Positions 31,862 to 43,410 of a stretch of DNA of 64,000 nucleotides are shown here, one piece after another. The position numbers were made by a program, and so were the translations under genes. Source of the DNA: Zea mays (lineage: Eukaryota; Streptophyta; Magnoliopsida; Poales; Poaceae). Every line of letters starts with the position of its first letter. The first letter of the stretch is position 1. The notes beneath the pieces are model-generated. The model was not told the origin of the DNA, did no database searches, and was given only the letters and a program-made list of their open reading frames with translations. The stretch covers positions 181,075,825 to 181,139,824 of the forward strand of contig NC_050096.1 of the NCBI RefSeq assembly GCF_902167145.1, in the 5' to 3' direction.

Positions 31862-33907
31862 CTAAGTAGGTACTACGAAGTACAGCTCGTTACTGGGGTG
31901 GTGGTCCTGCTCCCAGCAAGCCAGCAACAGCGCCGCCGCGAACACCACCACCATAGCGCAGATAAAAAACCGAGCCGTGCTCCGACGACGGTTCGTCTCT
32001 CTTCTCTTGGCGATCCCAGTCACCTTCGGACGATGTTCAGCAGCGTCGTCGCATCGGCGTTCTTCGCACGGCGGCGGAGGAGGAGCTCGTGCGCTGTCAG
32101 AACAACAACGCCGGCTGCTGCTGCTGCTGCTGCTTGTGGCGAACTTCAGGTCTTCGGCCAGCGAGTCCCCGGTCCGTGTGCTCCACTGGAGGTTCCTCCT
32201 CTGCTGCGTCGAGCTGCAACAGCCTTTCCTTCCCTCGCATCCAGAGTTCTTTTGAAACGAAGGATGGTCCGGGCGCTGCGTAAACAACGTTAGAGCTGAT
32301 CTTGGAGGCAGGCGGCGGTGTCCGTCTCTTTCGGAATCGCTGCAGTAGGCCAGAGACTGCAGCTGCTTCCTTGGAGTCGACAACGCTTGCCGTCTGCTGC
32401 ACACCTGGAGGGTTCACAGGAAACAAACAAAATAAATAAATAAATAAATAAACTGTCAAGCATTCACTCTAATCTACAGATGGTGGTGTAACACCGTGGA
32501 ACTTCTTGATCGCCATATATTCAACACTCACACAAGATTGTTTCTGGTAACCATTCAAGGAACAATGTAAACAGAAAACAAATATGCCATGTATACCTGA
32601 TTAGCTGCCTGGGGCGTTAAACAGGCAGGACACGGATCACCGATTCTTGCCAGCACATCAGAGCGCCTCCTGCTCGACTTGACGAGATCAGAAGAATCAG
32701 ACGGTGCCCAGGTACGGAAGAAACGCTCATCGTCGGACATCCCTTGCGAAAACTCAGATCCGCAGCTCCAAAGCCGGCGCCTCGCGCGCGTAGCTCCAAG
32801 AACACCAGTGCACTGTTGTCCACCTTGCAGCGGAGAGTTGAAGCCGTCAAACCCACGGACAGATCGCGTCTCACGAGGAGATCCGCTAGACCCACTGTCT
32901 CTGATACCCGCACGATCAACAGGGGAATTCGACCCCTTCCTGCTGTTCCCACCGCTGCAGTTTCCCAGAGGGCTAACGTTTCTGTGTGCCCCACGTTCCT
33001 CCTGCCTCATTAGTAGTAGCTTAGCAGTCTCGGCTGCCTGAGAAGCTGCGGCGCAGATATCTGGAGCGAAGCCGTCCTCCTGGCAGTGCTCCAGAGCATG
33101 GATGATGCTACTGATCTCAGAAGATATGGTCCTCACGTTCACGCTTCTCATGATCGAATGGATCATCTGAATCGACGACATGATCATCTGAGAACTGCTC
33201 GCCTCAGTGCTGCTACGATCCAGTACCTGCAAGCCCGACTTTATCAGCGTCCGTCCGTAAGGCTCCAGCGTCAGAGGACTGTGCTTTACCAGAGCAAGCA
33301 CCAATCTAACATGCACAGCAGCAGTCTGGCAGCGAGGCTCCTCCTCCAGAGCGCCCGACACTTTCAGGCAGACATCGTTAACCAACTCGTTAGACGCAAA
33401 CTGCCAGTTGTTGGACTGGACGAGGGCAGCGATGCAGAGAGCTGAACCGGAAGAGACGCTCTTGTTGGCGTGCATCAGGCAGTCTGACAGGGGGCGGCAG
33501 AGGGAGCTCATGGTCTCGGACTTCTCTTCTTCCCTGCCCAGAGGGTCGATGCAGTAGCGAGACAACGTGCAGACCACCTTGGAGCAACCGGCGCAATGCG
33601 AGGGGGTGCTTGAACCTGACGCCATGATCCTGACGACGGCCGAGACGATCTGCCCGATGTGCGGTACGATGCTGCGCCCGTGAGCTTCTGCTGCGGTCTC
33701 GAAGATGCACAGGATCTCCTCCTCGGAGTATGAGGAGGATGGCCTGTCGGGAGCGCACAGACGGGCGAGGAACGGAGGGAGTGTGTTCGCGTCTAGGTCT
33801 CTCACGTACTGCTTCAGCCCTCTGAAGGCAGGCGGCTTCTTGTCGACGGGGTCCGTCGTAGAAACATCCGGTTCTGCGTACTCGTCCATTGCAAGACTTG
33901 TAGCCAT
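31862..33907 (-). CDS. SINE-type KASH protein with ARM-like repeats (maize MLKS class)
   Basis: Two coding exons, 33907-32597 and 32404-31862, join in phase 0 (AATCAG|GTATAC...CTCCAG|GTG) to 617 residues. The N-terminal two thirds matches plant SINE1/SINE2 in pattern: LKQYVRDLDANTLPPFLARL, CSKVVCTLSRYCIDP, SLCRPLSDCL, SGSALCIAALV, NWQFASNELVNDVCLKV; this is an ARM-like helical region. A Ser/Arg-rich linker follows. Residues about 583-601 form one membrane span (FFICAMVVVFAAALLLACW), and the last 16 end in VVPT, the plant KASH tail that docks into SUN proteins. Family members sit in the outer nuclear envelope and bind actin, with roles in guard cells and meiosis. The start is the first ATG after the leader intron; a second in-frame ATG is seven codons on. 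Confidence 0.85.
32430..32452. repeat. (AAAT)n microsatellite in the KASH gene intron
   Basis: About five copies of aaat lie 25 bases upstream of the splice acceptor. Confidence 0.85.
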
Positions 33908-33923
33908 TGCATACACTCGATTC

Positions 33924-35100
33924 ACTGGAGATGCAAAGTACAAGCTGTTAACGAAAGTAAACGCTGCATGTAGCTTTGAGGAGGGAATAAATTGATCAGA
34001 AGAATCTGAGTCGTATGGTTTCTTCAGTTAAAGCATACCAAAATGGGAACATAAAACTTGTTCAGATTTGCTGCCTCACTAACAATACATAAACAAAGTA
34101 TGCTTATTATATAACAACAATAACACATAACGCCAGTAATAACTAAGAAAGAAAGAGCGTGACCAAAGTAATAACGAAATAAAAAAAATAATGAAATAAG
34201 CATATGATGCTAATTCAGAGGCTCAGAGCCAGAGTAATAATGAAACAAGGTGCTGAGATTGTTTAAGTTCAGCCGTAATCAAATACTACATTGGAAATGG
34301 ATGCTGGTTTATTCAAACTTATTATCGCTATACTAGAATATGAATCATTACTGCCATATATGTTACCGTTCATGAACCAAACAGCACCTAAAAAGCAATA
34401 TGATGTTAATCCTTTTAAAAAACAAAGATTTCGGTTTATCATTCAAAGAAACAGCACCAAAAATAATCCTGTAAAAATAATTACTACTTGGCAGACGTCA
34501 TCGGAACAACACCGCCCCTGAAAGCAAGGCGAAACCCCAAAACCTCACTCGAACCCGCCCAAGAATTCAAAGTAAACGGCACACTCGCAATGAAAATGAA
34601 ATCTACTGATACGCCAACCAGACCAGGACCAATCTTCATTCATCTTGCACGCTACCGAGGAGGGGTGGGGGGCGCAATCGAGCAGAACAAGAAGCCAGTA
34701 ACCGTGCACGCCGCGGATTATTTTTCCGCACCAACACGAAGCAAGGAGACCGCACCGGCCTCAAATCTCCCCTAGTCTAAGTGATCGAGACAGAGAGGAC
34801 GGTTCGGCTTGTGGTTCGAAGATCCCACAGACCAAACCCCCAACGTCCGGCAGAGAGCAGAGGAGGTTAGGGTTGTTCCTTACCGACGAATCCCGGTGGA
34901 TCCCGAGGCGGGAGAGGATGAGGAGACGCACGACGATGACCAGCGAGCGAGGAGTTGTTGCGGCGAGGAGACGGGTCGCCGCTGCCGTTGCACTGCACGC
35001 CCGGCTCTGCGGGGGTTGGTGGGTCGGGGCGGGTTCGGCGGAAGAGGAGGCGGCGGTCGGAGGGAGGGAGAGGGAGCGGCAGTTTGAGTTTTTCGATTTC
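33924..35100 (-). other. 5' leader exon, leader intron and promoter side of the KASH gene
   Basis: A likely non-coding exon ends at 34,884 (TCG|GTAAGG). The intron runs to the acceptor CTCCAG at 33,925, just before the start codon. The leader exon region to about 35,100 is GC-rich. Any frame coming from it meets a stop directly after the junction, which supports a non-coding exon. The intron holds AT-rich filler and nothing recognised. Confidence 0.55.
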
Positions 35101-36667
35101 TTTTCGAGGTGTCGTCTACTAGATGCTTTCGCTTCGAAGTTTGGGCCCTGCCTATTTCGGCCCAACGTGGAGAGGCGCGAGGCCCCGTACGGTCGATATT
35201 TTTTTACTATTTATTTATTTTATTTCCAAAAATATGGTTGGCATACTATGCACGAACCCGGGACCCACCGTTTCTCTACCGATAAAAGTGGTAATCTGAT
35301 CTGTTAGAATAAATTTAATATTTTTAAATAAATATATATATAATTTGATATTAATTTTTCTTATGTTATTTTAAGATAGATGTCTGTTTCTTATGTATAA
35401 AACCTGAACTGCTTGGACACCGGCTGAGATCTGGCTGCTTTCGAGTGATTGGTTTGGCTGTGCTTCATCTAACCTTAATCCACTCGGCTTGGTTTATTTG
35501 GTTGTCTTCTTTGCGGTGAGTTGTGTCAAGTCTGGGTATGTATAACTTTGAAACATCAGTTTAATTTTTCATGTATAAAAAACGACTAAGAGATTGCATA
35601 GTACAACCTTAAGACTCTAAATCAATGTATCTAAAAGACAATATATATAAAAAGTCATAAAAAACAAACTCTTTGCGCTCTTGTATTTTTTTCACGTAAA
35701 TCCTAAGGGACCTCGTATTAAATAGAGTTGTACTTGCCTCACGGGACGAGATACAGGCTGATGTCTCTCAGGGGAGTAAACCTCGTGTGCAAGAAAAAGA
35801 GTCATGACGTTATTGCTTTTGACCTGCCATAGTTCCCTAGAAAAAATAAACTGATTTAACCATGATAATCAGGGGACTACACGGAATTCAAACGCCGAGC
35901 TCGATTCGATGTCTCAAGTTTGAGATCGGTGTTACTGTACTATAGTGTTACCGTACTATATGTTGTGCCTCCTGAATCTTATAGTGTTACTAGTCATGTG
36001 TTTGATTTGAGGTTAAAGTGAGATGAGACCAGGACGACATTGTCTTCTCGATTTTTTTTGGATCACGCCGCCGCCAAAAACTAATCCGGTGTTTACCTCG
36101 CATCTACGTGACTCTTATAGAAATTGTGGCCGTCTTCTTCAATCTCTTTATGTACATCCAACTAAGCACACCCTAAACGAGAGGGTTGTGTATGTCTCAT
36201 CGTTAAGCCTGCTTTAAATTTGTGCAGCGGCTGTCCAGCTTCTGAAAACGATACCCAACTCATCAAAAGCTTGTCAAATGCCCTGAGACCTGACGCGGTG
36301 CACTTGTTGATGTCATATAGACCTCGTAGGAGCCTATACATACTCTGTCCATCAGTTCCCATAGACCTGGTGTGCTGCAACCAACACAAAAAATGTAGTG
36401 TATGTACTCCTTGGCATGCTATGGTACTGATGAAAAGATCCGGACTTTTCTTTTCTTTTCTTTTTGATGGTGTATGCTGAACCATTGTACGGTAGTCTTG
36501 TTCATTTCCGATTTTTTATTGTCGCCGCTGAATTCCCGTCTGATGAGCTGGGACATCATGTGACACAAATTTCGTATTTTTTTTCTTTTCTTTTATTTTC
36601 CAACTGGGGTCTGATTGAAAGCCTGGATAATAAAAAAACGCACTTTTACCAGCACCAGCCTGACCTG
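35101..36667. other. Intergenic DNA between divergent KASH and GATA genes, part 1
   Basis: AT-rich sequence without a convincing ORF. A tctc-rich and gttac(t/c)gtactata-type repeat at 35,930-35,965 is the only local pattern noted. Confidence 0.4.
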
Positions 36668-36780
36668 GCGCGCGCGCGCGCGCGCGCGCGTGTGTCTGGT
36701 CAAACTGGCAAAGCCAGGAAACGAGGACGAACGAAATGCCGTGATGGCAGCAGGAGAGGAGAGGAGAGGAGAGGAGAGCA
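36668..36780. repeat. (CG)n microsatellite and (GAGAG)n repeat
   Basis: A run of about thirteen cg pairs (36,668-36,692) passes into tg pairs. Five copies of gagga/gagag follow at 36,752-36,779. Confidence 0.85.
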
Positions 36781-36904
36781 TCATCAGTTTCTTCTCTCCT
36801 CGTTCCTTTCTACACTAAAGCCCGCTGTAAAATCTGCAGAAGCTTCCCTAGTTCTTTCCACTTCCACCCCACACAACAATTGCCTACTTTCCAGTCTTAC
36901 CAAA

Positions 36905-37280
36905 TTTCGGGCCATGTTTGAAAGAACCTAGTTTTTAAAAACTACTACTAGCTTATAAAAATTAAGGTGTTCCAAACATATCAGTTTATAGCTCAGTTTA
37001 TATAAATTAGATTATCAGTTTTTAAAAAAACAAAAAATGACCTCTTCTAGCTAAAAAGATAAAAAACTAGTTTCTTAAGACCATGTTTGGCATAACTGTT
37101 GTTTGTTGAAAAAACAGCTTACCTAAGAAGTCGGTGAAAAACATCTGACTGATTTCAGTTCATCCTTAGAAACACCTAAACTCATAAGTTGTCTGTTTGA
37201 CAGAGCTTATGCTTAAATTTATGAAGAACCTAAAAATAAGTTGTTACAAATAGAGCCTAAAAACTAGGTCAGGCCTAAGT
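36905..37280. mobile_element. Degraded MITE cluster
   Basis: gggccatgtttgaaagaacc and the following tttttaaaaact words match the MITE at 39,979, but its normal right end is missing. A second MITE-like piece starts at 37,081 (accatgtttggcataactg). The piece ending aaaaactaggtcaggccta may be the displaced right end. Confidence 0.45.
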
Positions 37281-37321
37281 TACATTTGTTTTGTTTTCCA
37301 CGCGTTTGGCGTCAGCATGTA

Positions 37322-37522
37322 GGCCCTGTTTGGCACAGCTTATTTTCAGCTTCTTCACAAATTTAAGCTGAAGTCCTGCCAAACAGGCAGCTTCTGCAGC
37401 AGCTTATCAGTTCAGCTGCTTCTCAAAATAAACTAAAAGCAGCCAACAAGCAGAAGCTGCTTTTTACCAGCTTATCAGATAAGCTGCTTTTTCAACAAGC
37501 AGCAGCTGTCCCAAACAGGGCC
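37322..37522. mobile_element. MITE with 19-bp inverted ends
   Basis: 201 bp between GGCCCTGTTTGGCACAGCT and the complement of GGCCCTGTTTGGGACAGCT. Internal cagcttatc/ gataagctg words pair as well. No certain target duplication was found. Confidence 0.65.
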
Positions 37523-38480
37523 ATAACCTGACGAAACTGAAACGCCACACAAGAAAACCGGGGCAGCCCGGCACGCCGTATCCGTTTCAAATCCACCGCA
37601 CCACCCTAGGCAAATCCACCGCACCACCCTAGGCCCGGCACAAAAAGGCCATATTGCCAACATTTTTTTTCTATTTGCAAAAAGAAAAAAATGGCTCCAT
37701 CAATTCATAATTGATAGATGGATGTGCATCAGTTAACATCTACACTAGTGTGTTCTATATAATTATCATTCTGTCTTATGCAATTGATGTAGTGATACTA
37801 TAATGAATCACCCAAGATTTTGATTTCCAAAACAGCTGTCTTGACACGGTGCTTCCCCTCTAAGAAACTTCCTTTTTAGCACATTTTTTATTTTATCACA
37901 AGTGTTTTTTCTCGTTTCTATTTCTTTTTACCCGATCTGCACTAATAGATTGGTTTCCATCTGATATATTTCCAACAAAAAAACAAAACTTGAAAAGAAA
38001 TGAAACCGAAACTATCAAAAGCTCCCATGCCATGCAAACCGACCAAAAAAACCGAGGGTGAATATATGAATGGATTGAAGCAGCGTATCCTAAGCAAGCA
38101 AATAAAATAAATACAAAAAATGTGAAAAGGAACATGGAAAACCACATACAGTTGTTGCCCAACACACACAAAATTAGAGGAACCCAACGTCTGTAACATA
38201 TCATGTGCACAAGATCTTCTTCGTACATAATTGTATAGGACTAATCGAGATTCTTTATCTAACCTTTTTTGACTGATGTATTTTACGATAAACCCGCATA
38301 TTTAGCTAAAAGTTTTTCTCGCTCGTGAGTCCTGTCTACCTATATATTTGAAAAAAAGAGAAATTATCGTCGTATATTTAGCTAAAAGTCGTTGAAAGAT
38401 AATTTTGTGTATATATATATCGACCTTGTGCACGTCATACGTTTCCTCCCATAAAAGCCTCTCCCTCCGCTAGTCCGCTC
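37523..38480. other. Promoter side of the GATA gene
   Basis: Contains a 26-bp direct repeat (ccaccgcaccaccctagg at 37,592 and 37,617) and AT-rich DNA up to a pyrimidine-rich leader (38,460-38,620). No gene is seen. Confidence 0.4.
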
Positions 38481-38622
38481 TCAAGTAAAAAGCTCCCGAA
38501 ATCCCCTCACCTACTCCTCTCCCTCTCCCTCTGGCAGCGCCGCCTCGCCGGCGGTTGCCTGCCTGCACCTTCGCCCCCCGTCTCGACCTCGACGCGGCCT
38601 CCGTTCCTCCGCGAGACGCAGC

Positions 38623-41600
38623 ATGGATGTGCGCCCTGCGAATGCGGCCGACGACTCGTCTCTCGGAGACCTGTTCCCGCACCAGCCCGCCGGTTTGGTC
38701 AGTCCCCTCGCCGCCTCCCCTCGCGCTAGTGCTCCCTGTTACCCTCTTGGTTTGGGTGGGTTTTGTGTCGCTTAGAAGCCGGCCTTTGGGGGCGCTGTGT
38801 GCTGCAAGAAAGTGGAACAAGGGGCGGTCTTTCGTTGCTTCTCTCTTGCGCCCTCTTGAGAGAGGCAGGGGTTTAGGCCGGCGTCGCCTGCTGGAGAATT
38901 TCGGTGTCTGTTGCGCGGATTGTTGTCTGCGGAGGTCTGGGTGCCCGTGTTCTTCCCTCCGTCGCAGGCTGGTAGCGGTTTTGGCCTGCATGTTTGGGGG
39001 GAAGAAGCGGTTGCTTCACCTCCGGGCTCTTCGTTGCCTCATTCCGCGTTTTGGAGCGGTTTTTCTGTGCTTTTGTTTAATTTCCTGTCGACTAGACGGT
39101 TCCTTTGTTTTGGGTGGAGTGAATTTACCGTGCAATTCAACTGTTCTTTGCGCTGAAGAACTGTAAACACCCCCCCCCCCCCCCCCCCCCCTCTTTGAAA
39201 TAATAAGCGTTCAGGGGAGGAAATTTCCCCCAGGAGCAATCGGGCGGTTTGTGCCGTGCTGTGCTCATGCCATGGCATTATTCTCGCAATGAAGCAATGG
39301 AGAGGCGTGTCCTTTTTGGCCATTTCTGACCCTGTGAGCTCATGCAAAAGAGCAAGACAAGATCGGGGCGAGAAAATGTGTGCTTGCCACTACCTTTATT
39401 GTTGATGTGCATATGTTCCTTCCCTCCTGAGTCCTGACTCCTGTCATGGTCATTGCGTAAGTGCATCCTGTTGTTTAATAATACCCTTTGCTCCTCACTG
39501 TTGTATGATGCCTACCTGATTGTGACGGTGATATTTCGGTTAGGTGTCACTTGGAGTGGGGACTTAGGCCCTGTTTGTTTCCTCCTAGGATTATATAATC
39601 CAGCTTATTAATTACATAAGCACCTTATGATCTACTTATGGATTATCATAACCTATGCATATAGATTATATAATCCATCTAATAATCTATGTTGTTTGTT
39701 TGCCTTTTAACTTATTTAAGCTGTATTATATAATCTAGAGGGTAAACAAACAGGGCCTTAATCACTAGAGACATCGACAAGCAGTCTCTTTGAAAATTAT
39801 TCAGTTTCTGGGTGGAATTCTGATGTTGGACATTTAGAACACAAGGAGATATCAGTTTTAGTGCACCCGCATTCCGAGACAGTGACAAAGGGGTTTGTTT
39901 GAAAATTATTCAGGTTTTGGGTGGGATTCTGGTGTGTGTTGAGGGATTAAAGAGGATATCATTTCTTTCTGCAACTTAGGCCCTGTTTGGAAACACCTAG
40001 TTTTTAAGAAACTGTTTTATAGAAATTGAGGTCGTTCCAAACATACTAGTTTATGACTCAGTTTATAGAAATTAGATGCTCAGTTTTTTTAAAAAACCAA
40101 TAAGCTGGCCTCTTCTAGCTTAAAGATAAAAACTGGTTTCTTAAAAACTGGGTTGCTTCCAAACAGGGCCTTAGTCACATTCTTCTGTTTATAAGACATG
40201 CTTTGCAGCTACAGTTTAGTTCATCCTGTTTGCAGCATTTACGGTTGTTCATTTGATCTTGCACTGGCTGTACTGCTCAATTAATTAGCTTGTAAATGAG
40301 AAACTGCCATGGTTGGTTTGCGGTTTCGTTGAAAAATTATTCAGGTTTTTGGATGCTATTCCGTTCTAGAGCTTCCAGAATCCAAGGAGATATTGTTTTC
40401 CCTGCATCCCTGTTTTGGACTATAAGACGTACTTTGTGGTTGTCGTTTAGTTAATCGCTTTTCTATTCGGTATTCATTTCATCGCGTTCCAGCTGTAACG
40501 CTTAACTAGATTGCACTAACTGAGAAACTGATGTAGTTGTTTGCTGTTTGTTTTCAAATTATTCAGTTTTTGAGTGGTATTCTGATGTCAAACTTCCAGA
40601 ATTCAAGGATATATTCTTCGCATTCCTTTTGTCACATTTTTTCTGTTTTTATGACATGCTTTGCGGTTGTTGTTTAGTTCATTCTGTGTGTAGCATTTAA
40701 CACCATTCATTCCGTTGTGCACAGACTGTAACACAAAAGAAAAAGATTGTAACTGAGAAACTGCCATAGCGGTTTCTGCTGGCACATTGACAACTGTAAA
40801 TGCAGGATGTTTCTGTTCAAATATCTCCTTTTGGCAAATTTATTTCCATAAATCCCTACATGATCCCCATGCTTCATGATTTTGGTTATGAGAATTTGGT
40901 CTATATTAGTATTTGTTGTTATAGAATCTGTTGGAGAGGAGAGCTTGATTACTCTTCCTTGCCTCGGAAGTCTTACCGGAACAATCGGCATCAGAGTGGC
41001 TTTTCACATTTTTATAGGCCCTAGAACTAGAAATTCTGCTCATGCTTTTATCCTTGTTATAGATGGGCAGCCCTAGTCCCAATGAGTCACTAGTTTGGTG
41101 TTCGAAGCAGCCTCTCCGTATTTGTGGGGGAAGCGCTTTTCTAGGCCTCACTCATGTATAGCAGGAGCTTAAAACTGAACTGTTGGTAGCTCTGTTCTTA
41201 AGGCGTCGCCTAGGCGTCCAGGCGGTGGTCAAACGCCTAGGCGCCTTGCCCGCCTACCTCGCCTAGGCGTCGCCTAGGCGCCGCCTAGGCGTCCAGGCGG
41301 TGCTCCAACGCCTTGGACCGCCTTACCGCTTTAAAAACCATGGTTGGTAGTTATTTTTGCCATTGCATTCTTACTTACTGTTTCCATGCCTTGTTATTCT
41401 TCCTTATCAAATTGAACCATGTAGAATCAGAGCTTAGAGCTGCACTGTTGGTAGTTATTCTGGCCATTGCATTCTTACTAACCGTTTCCATGCCATGTCA
41501 TTCTTTGCTTCGCAGGAGAGTGACGAGAGCAACACAGAATGGCTCTCTGGTTACGTAGAGGACTGCTTTTCGAGCTCCACGTCGTACACAAATCCCGTCT

Positions 41601-42340
41601 CTGCAATGGCAAGCGAGGGTGTCGGAAAACCAAAGCTACCTCCACCACCATCCTCCAACGGCAGGAGAAAGAAACGGAGCTTGGCCTCCGTCATGACCAA
41701 CGGCGACTACCAACAATTCGTCCTCCCGCTGTACGTCGAGCCACCGCTGATCCTGATCGACCAGAAACACTGGATGGCAGAGAGCGAGCTGATCCACCCC
41801 AAGAAGGACGACGACGACCGAGAGGTTTGCCAGCAACAAGGGCAGGAGCAAGAGAAGGGCGTGCCGCGGCTGGTGAAGATGTGCAGCAACTGTCTGTCAA
41901 GCCAAACGCCACGGTGGAGGGACGGGCCGTCGGGGCGCCAGATGATGTGCAGCGCATGCGGCATGAGGCTCAAGCCAGAGACCAGGTTGTCAGCCGAGCA
42001 GCAGTGCGGCCAGGAAGAACCCACCAGGAAGGAGCAAGAGCCAGACAGGAAGAGGAAGAAGGCGGCCAAGAAGACGTGCTACGAGAGCAGCGACGCCCCG
42101 CCGTCGTCGGACCAGCAAGAGAAGCGGTGCGCCCACTGCCTGTCCTCCAAGACCCCGCAGTGGAGGGCGGGGCCTCTGGGGCCCAAGACCCTGTGCAACG
42201 CCTGCGGCGTCAGGTTCAAGTCCGGCAGGCTGCTGCCCGAGTACCGGCCCGCCAACAGCCCCACCTTCGTGAGCTGCTTGCACTCCAACTCCCACAAGAA
42301 GGTCATGCAGATGCGGCAGGCCGTCGCGCAGCAGCAGTGA
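38623..42340 (+). CDS. GATA transcription factor with two zinc fingers
   Basis: Exon 1 is 38,623-38,697 and exon 2 is 41,516-42,340; they join in phase 0 (GGTTTG|GTCAGT...TTCGCAG|GAG) to 299 residues. The N-terminus is acidic with a class-A GATA style motif ([14 protein letters not shown]). Two C-x2-C-x18-C-x2-C fingers follow: CSNC...CSAC (residues 148-173) and CAHC...CNACG (230-255). The second is canonical ([20 protein letters not shown]) and is followed by the class-A tail [11 protein letters not shown]. The first keeps the TP-WR-GP frame but has SACGMRLK in place of NACG-R-K. Lys/Arg-rich stretches between them are probable nuclear signals. Most plant GATA factors have one finger. It should bind GATA motifs in nuclear DNA; targets are unknown. 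Confidence 0.9.
39170..39191. repeat. Poly-C run of 22 in the GATA intron
   Basis: An uninterrupted run of C in intron 1; length may be affected by sequencing. Confidence 0.8.
39567..39757. mobile_element. Harbinger (Tourist-like) MITE in the GATA intron
   Basis: 191 bp with inverted ends GGCCCTGTTTGTTT, flanked by TTA on both sides. Same family as the MITE at 28,725, in opposite order of arms. Confidence 0.8.
39780..40800. repeat. Degenerate tandem repeat in the GATA intron
   Basis: Words such as aaattattcag, gg(a)attctgatgt, ccagaat(c/t)caaggatat, gacatgctttgcggttg and aactgagaaactgc recur in the same order at about 39,793, 39,902, 40,331 and 40,552. The 192-bp MITE sits inside the array. 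Confidence 0.65.
39979..40170. mobile_element. Harbinger (Tourist-like) MITE in the GATA intron
   Basis: 192 bp with inverted ends GGCCCTGTTTGGAA and GGCCCTGTTTGGAA (as complement), flanked by TTA on both sides. Confidence 0.8.
41168..41510. repeat. Palindromic cgcctaggcg cluster and duplicated intron end
   Basis: 41,197-41,332 holds many gcgtcgcctaggcg and gcgtccaggcgg words able to pair with each other. On either side ttggtagttatt and ccattgcattcttact occur twice (41,343 and 41,447), duplicating the 3' end of the intron. Confidence 0.7.
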
Positions 42341-43344
42341 GGCCGACGTCTCCCGGAATCTATCGTTGGAAGCGCGTTAGGGGATCTCTTAGATCGTAGC
42401 TTAGTCGATGCTCAGAGAGGATGAGAACAGAGACTTTGGTTATAGTAGTAGTAGGCAATCGTCGTTAGCTCTAGCGGTGTTCTAGCTCAGACTGATTTGC
42501 TCGGTGTTTTTAGACGTCGGATTCAATACAATCTCGATGTTGTCCTGAATTGTGCTATGGGTTTTCGGTCCATTAGATGTTCAAGGTTTCAATTGGGAAC
42601 TCGGTGTTTAAAGAGAATTGCTATGAAAAGGCATCAGTTCCTGGAAGATCTGGGGTTGTACGTTGCCTGGCGCGATCTCGTCCCAGAATCAATGGCGCGT
42701 TTTTCTGGCACCAAGACCTCCAGGTGCAGTGCTTTGCTTTGCTCTGAACCAATGGCAGCAGGTTCAGAACACAGGTATCTGCAGGTCAAGGTCGTCCAAG
42801 TATCTGCTACCAAGCTGCCTTTGGGAGGTAGAGGCACTTTTCAACTTTTGTGTTGCGCGTGGATTTGTTCGAATGCCCTTTAATTCTTTTCATCTCTGCT
42901 TTTAAGGCAGAACGCAACGATGGGACGCAAAAGTACTCGTCTTCGTCCTGGTGTTGAATTGGAGTTCAAGCTAGGTTTAAACTTTGTACCAGTACCCAAG
43001 TTCCAAAGGAAAGCTCAGGCCTGCATTTTTGACATCTAGCTCCAAGGCATCGACGGTGTGATCCGGCGATCTTTGGTCAAGTTTCTGTGGCTGCAAGAAC
43101 ATGGCTGGCAGCACTGGTGCCTGTACCCTGTTCTGGCACTGCCAACAGACTCCAGCGCTTCCAGGACTGTAGTGGCCCTGCTGCATTTACATACATCTTT
43201 TTTACTGTTGGCGCTCTCCTGTCCTGCTGCCAAAACCATTTTTTTTTTGCTGCAGCAAGTCAATGACCAAGCACATCAGTGCTGCTCAGTTCAGCTCCGC
43301 GTGAGCGTCACTGGCCATTCTTCAATGCAATTCTCTGACGGCAT

Positions 43345-43410
<66 letters not shown>

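Noticed and set aside
32097..32459. Alternative frame of KASH exon 2 as the main product
   Set aside because: It lacks a membrane span. The frame used from the first acceptor reaches a typical KASH tail with VVPT, so the shorter product is kept only as a possible isoform.
35240..35320. B-box-like word (gggttcgtgc on the minus strand) as a SINE
   Set aside because: No matching A box at the right distance and no tail or target duplication were found.
36162..36485. 107-codon minus-strand frame near 36.3 kb
   Set aside because: No domain or splice context was recognised, and its start lies in low-complexity sequence. It is left as intergenic.
38555..39166. 203-codon frame overlapping the GATA first exon and intron
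   Set aside because: It is in another frame than the GATA start, runs through the splice donor into the intron, and has no recognisable domain.
41539..42399. 286-codon frame in the GATA second exon
   Set aside because: It is a shifted reading of the zinc-finger exon, Arg/Ala/Gln-rich because of GC-rich third positions.
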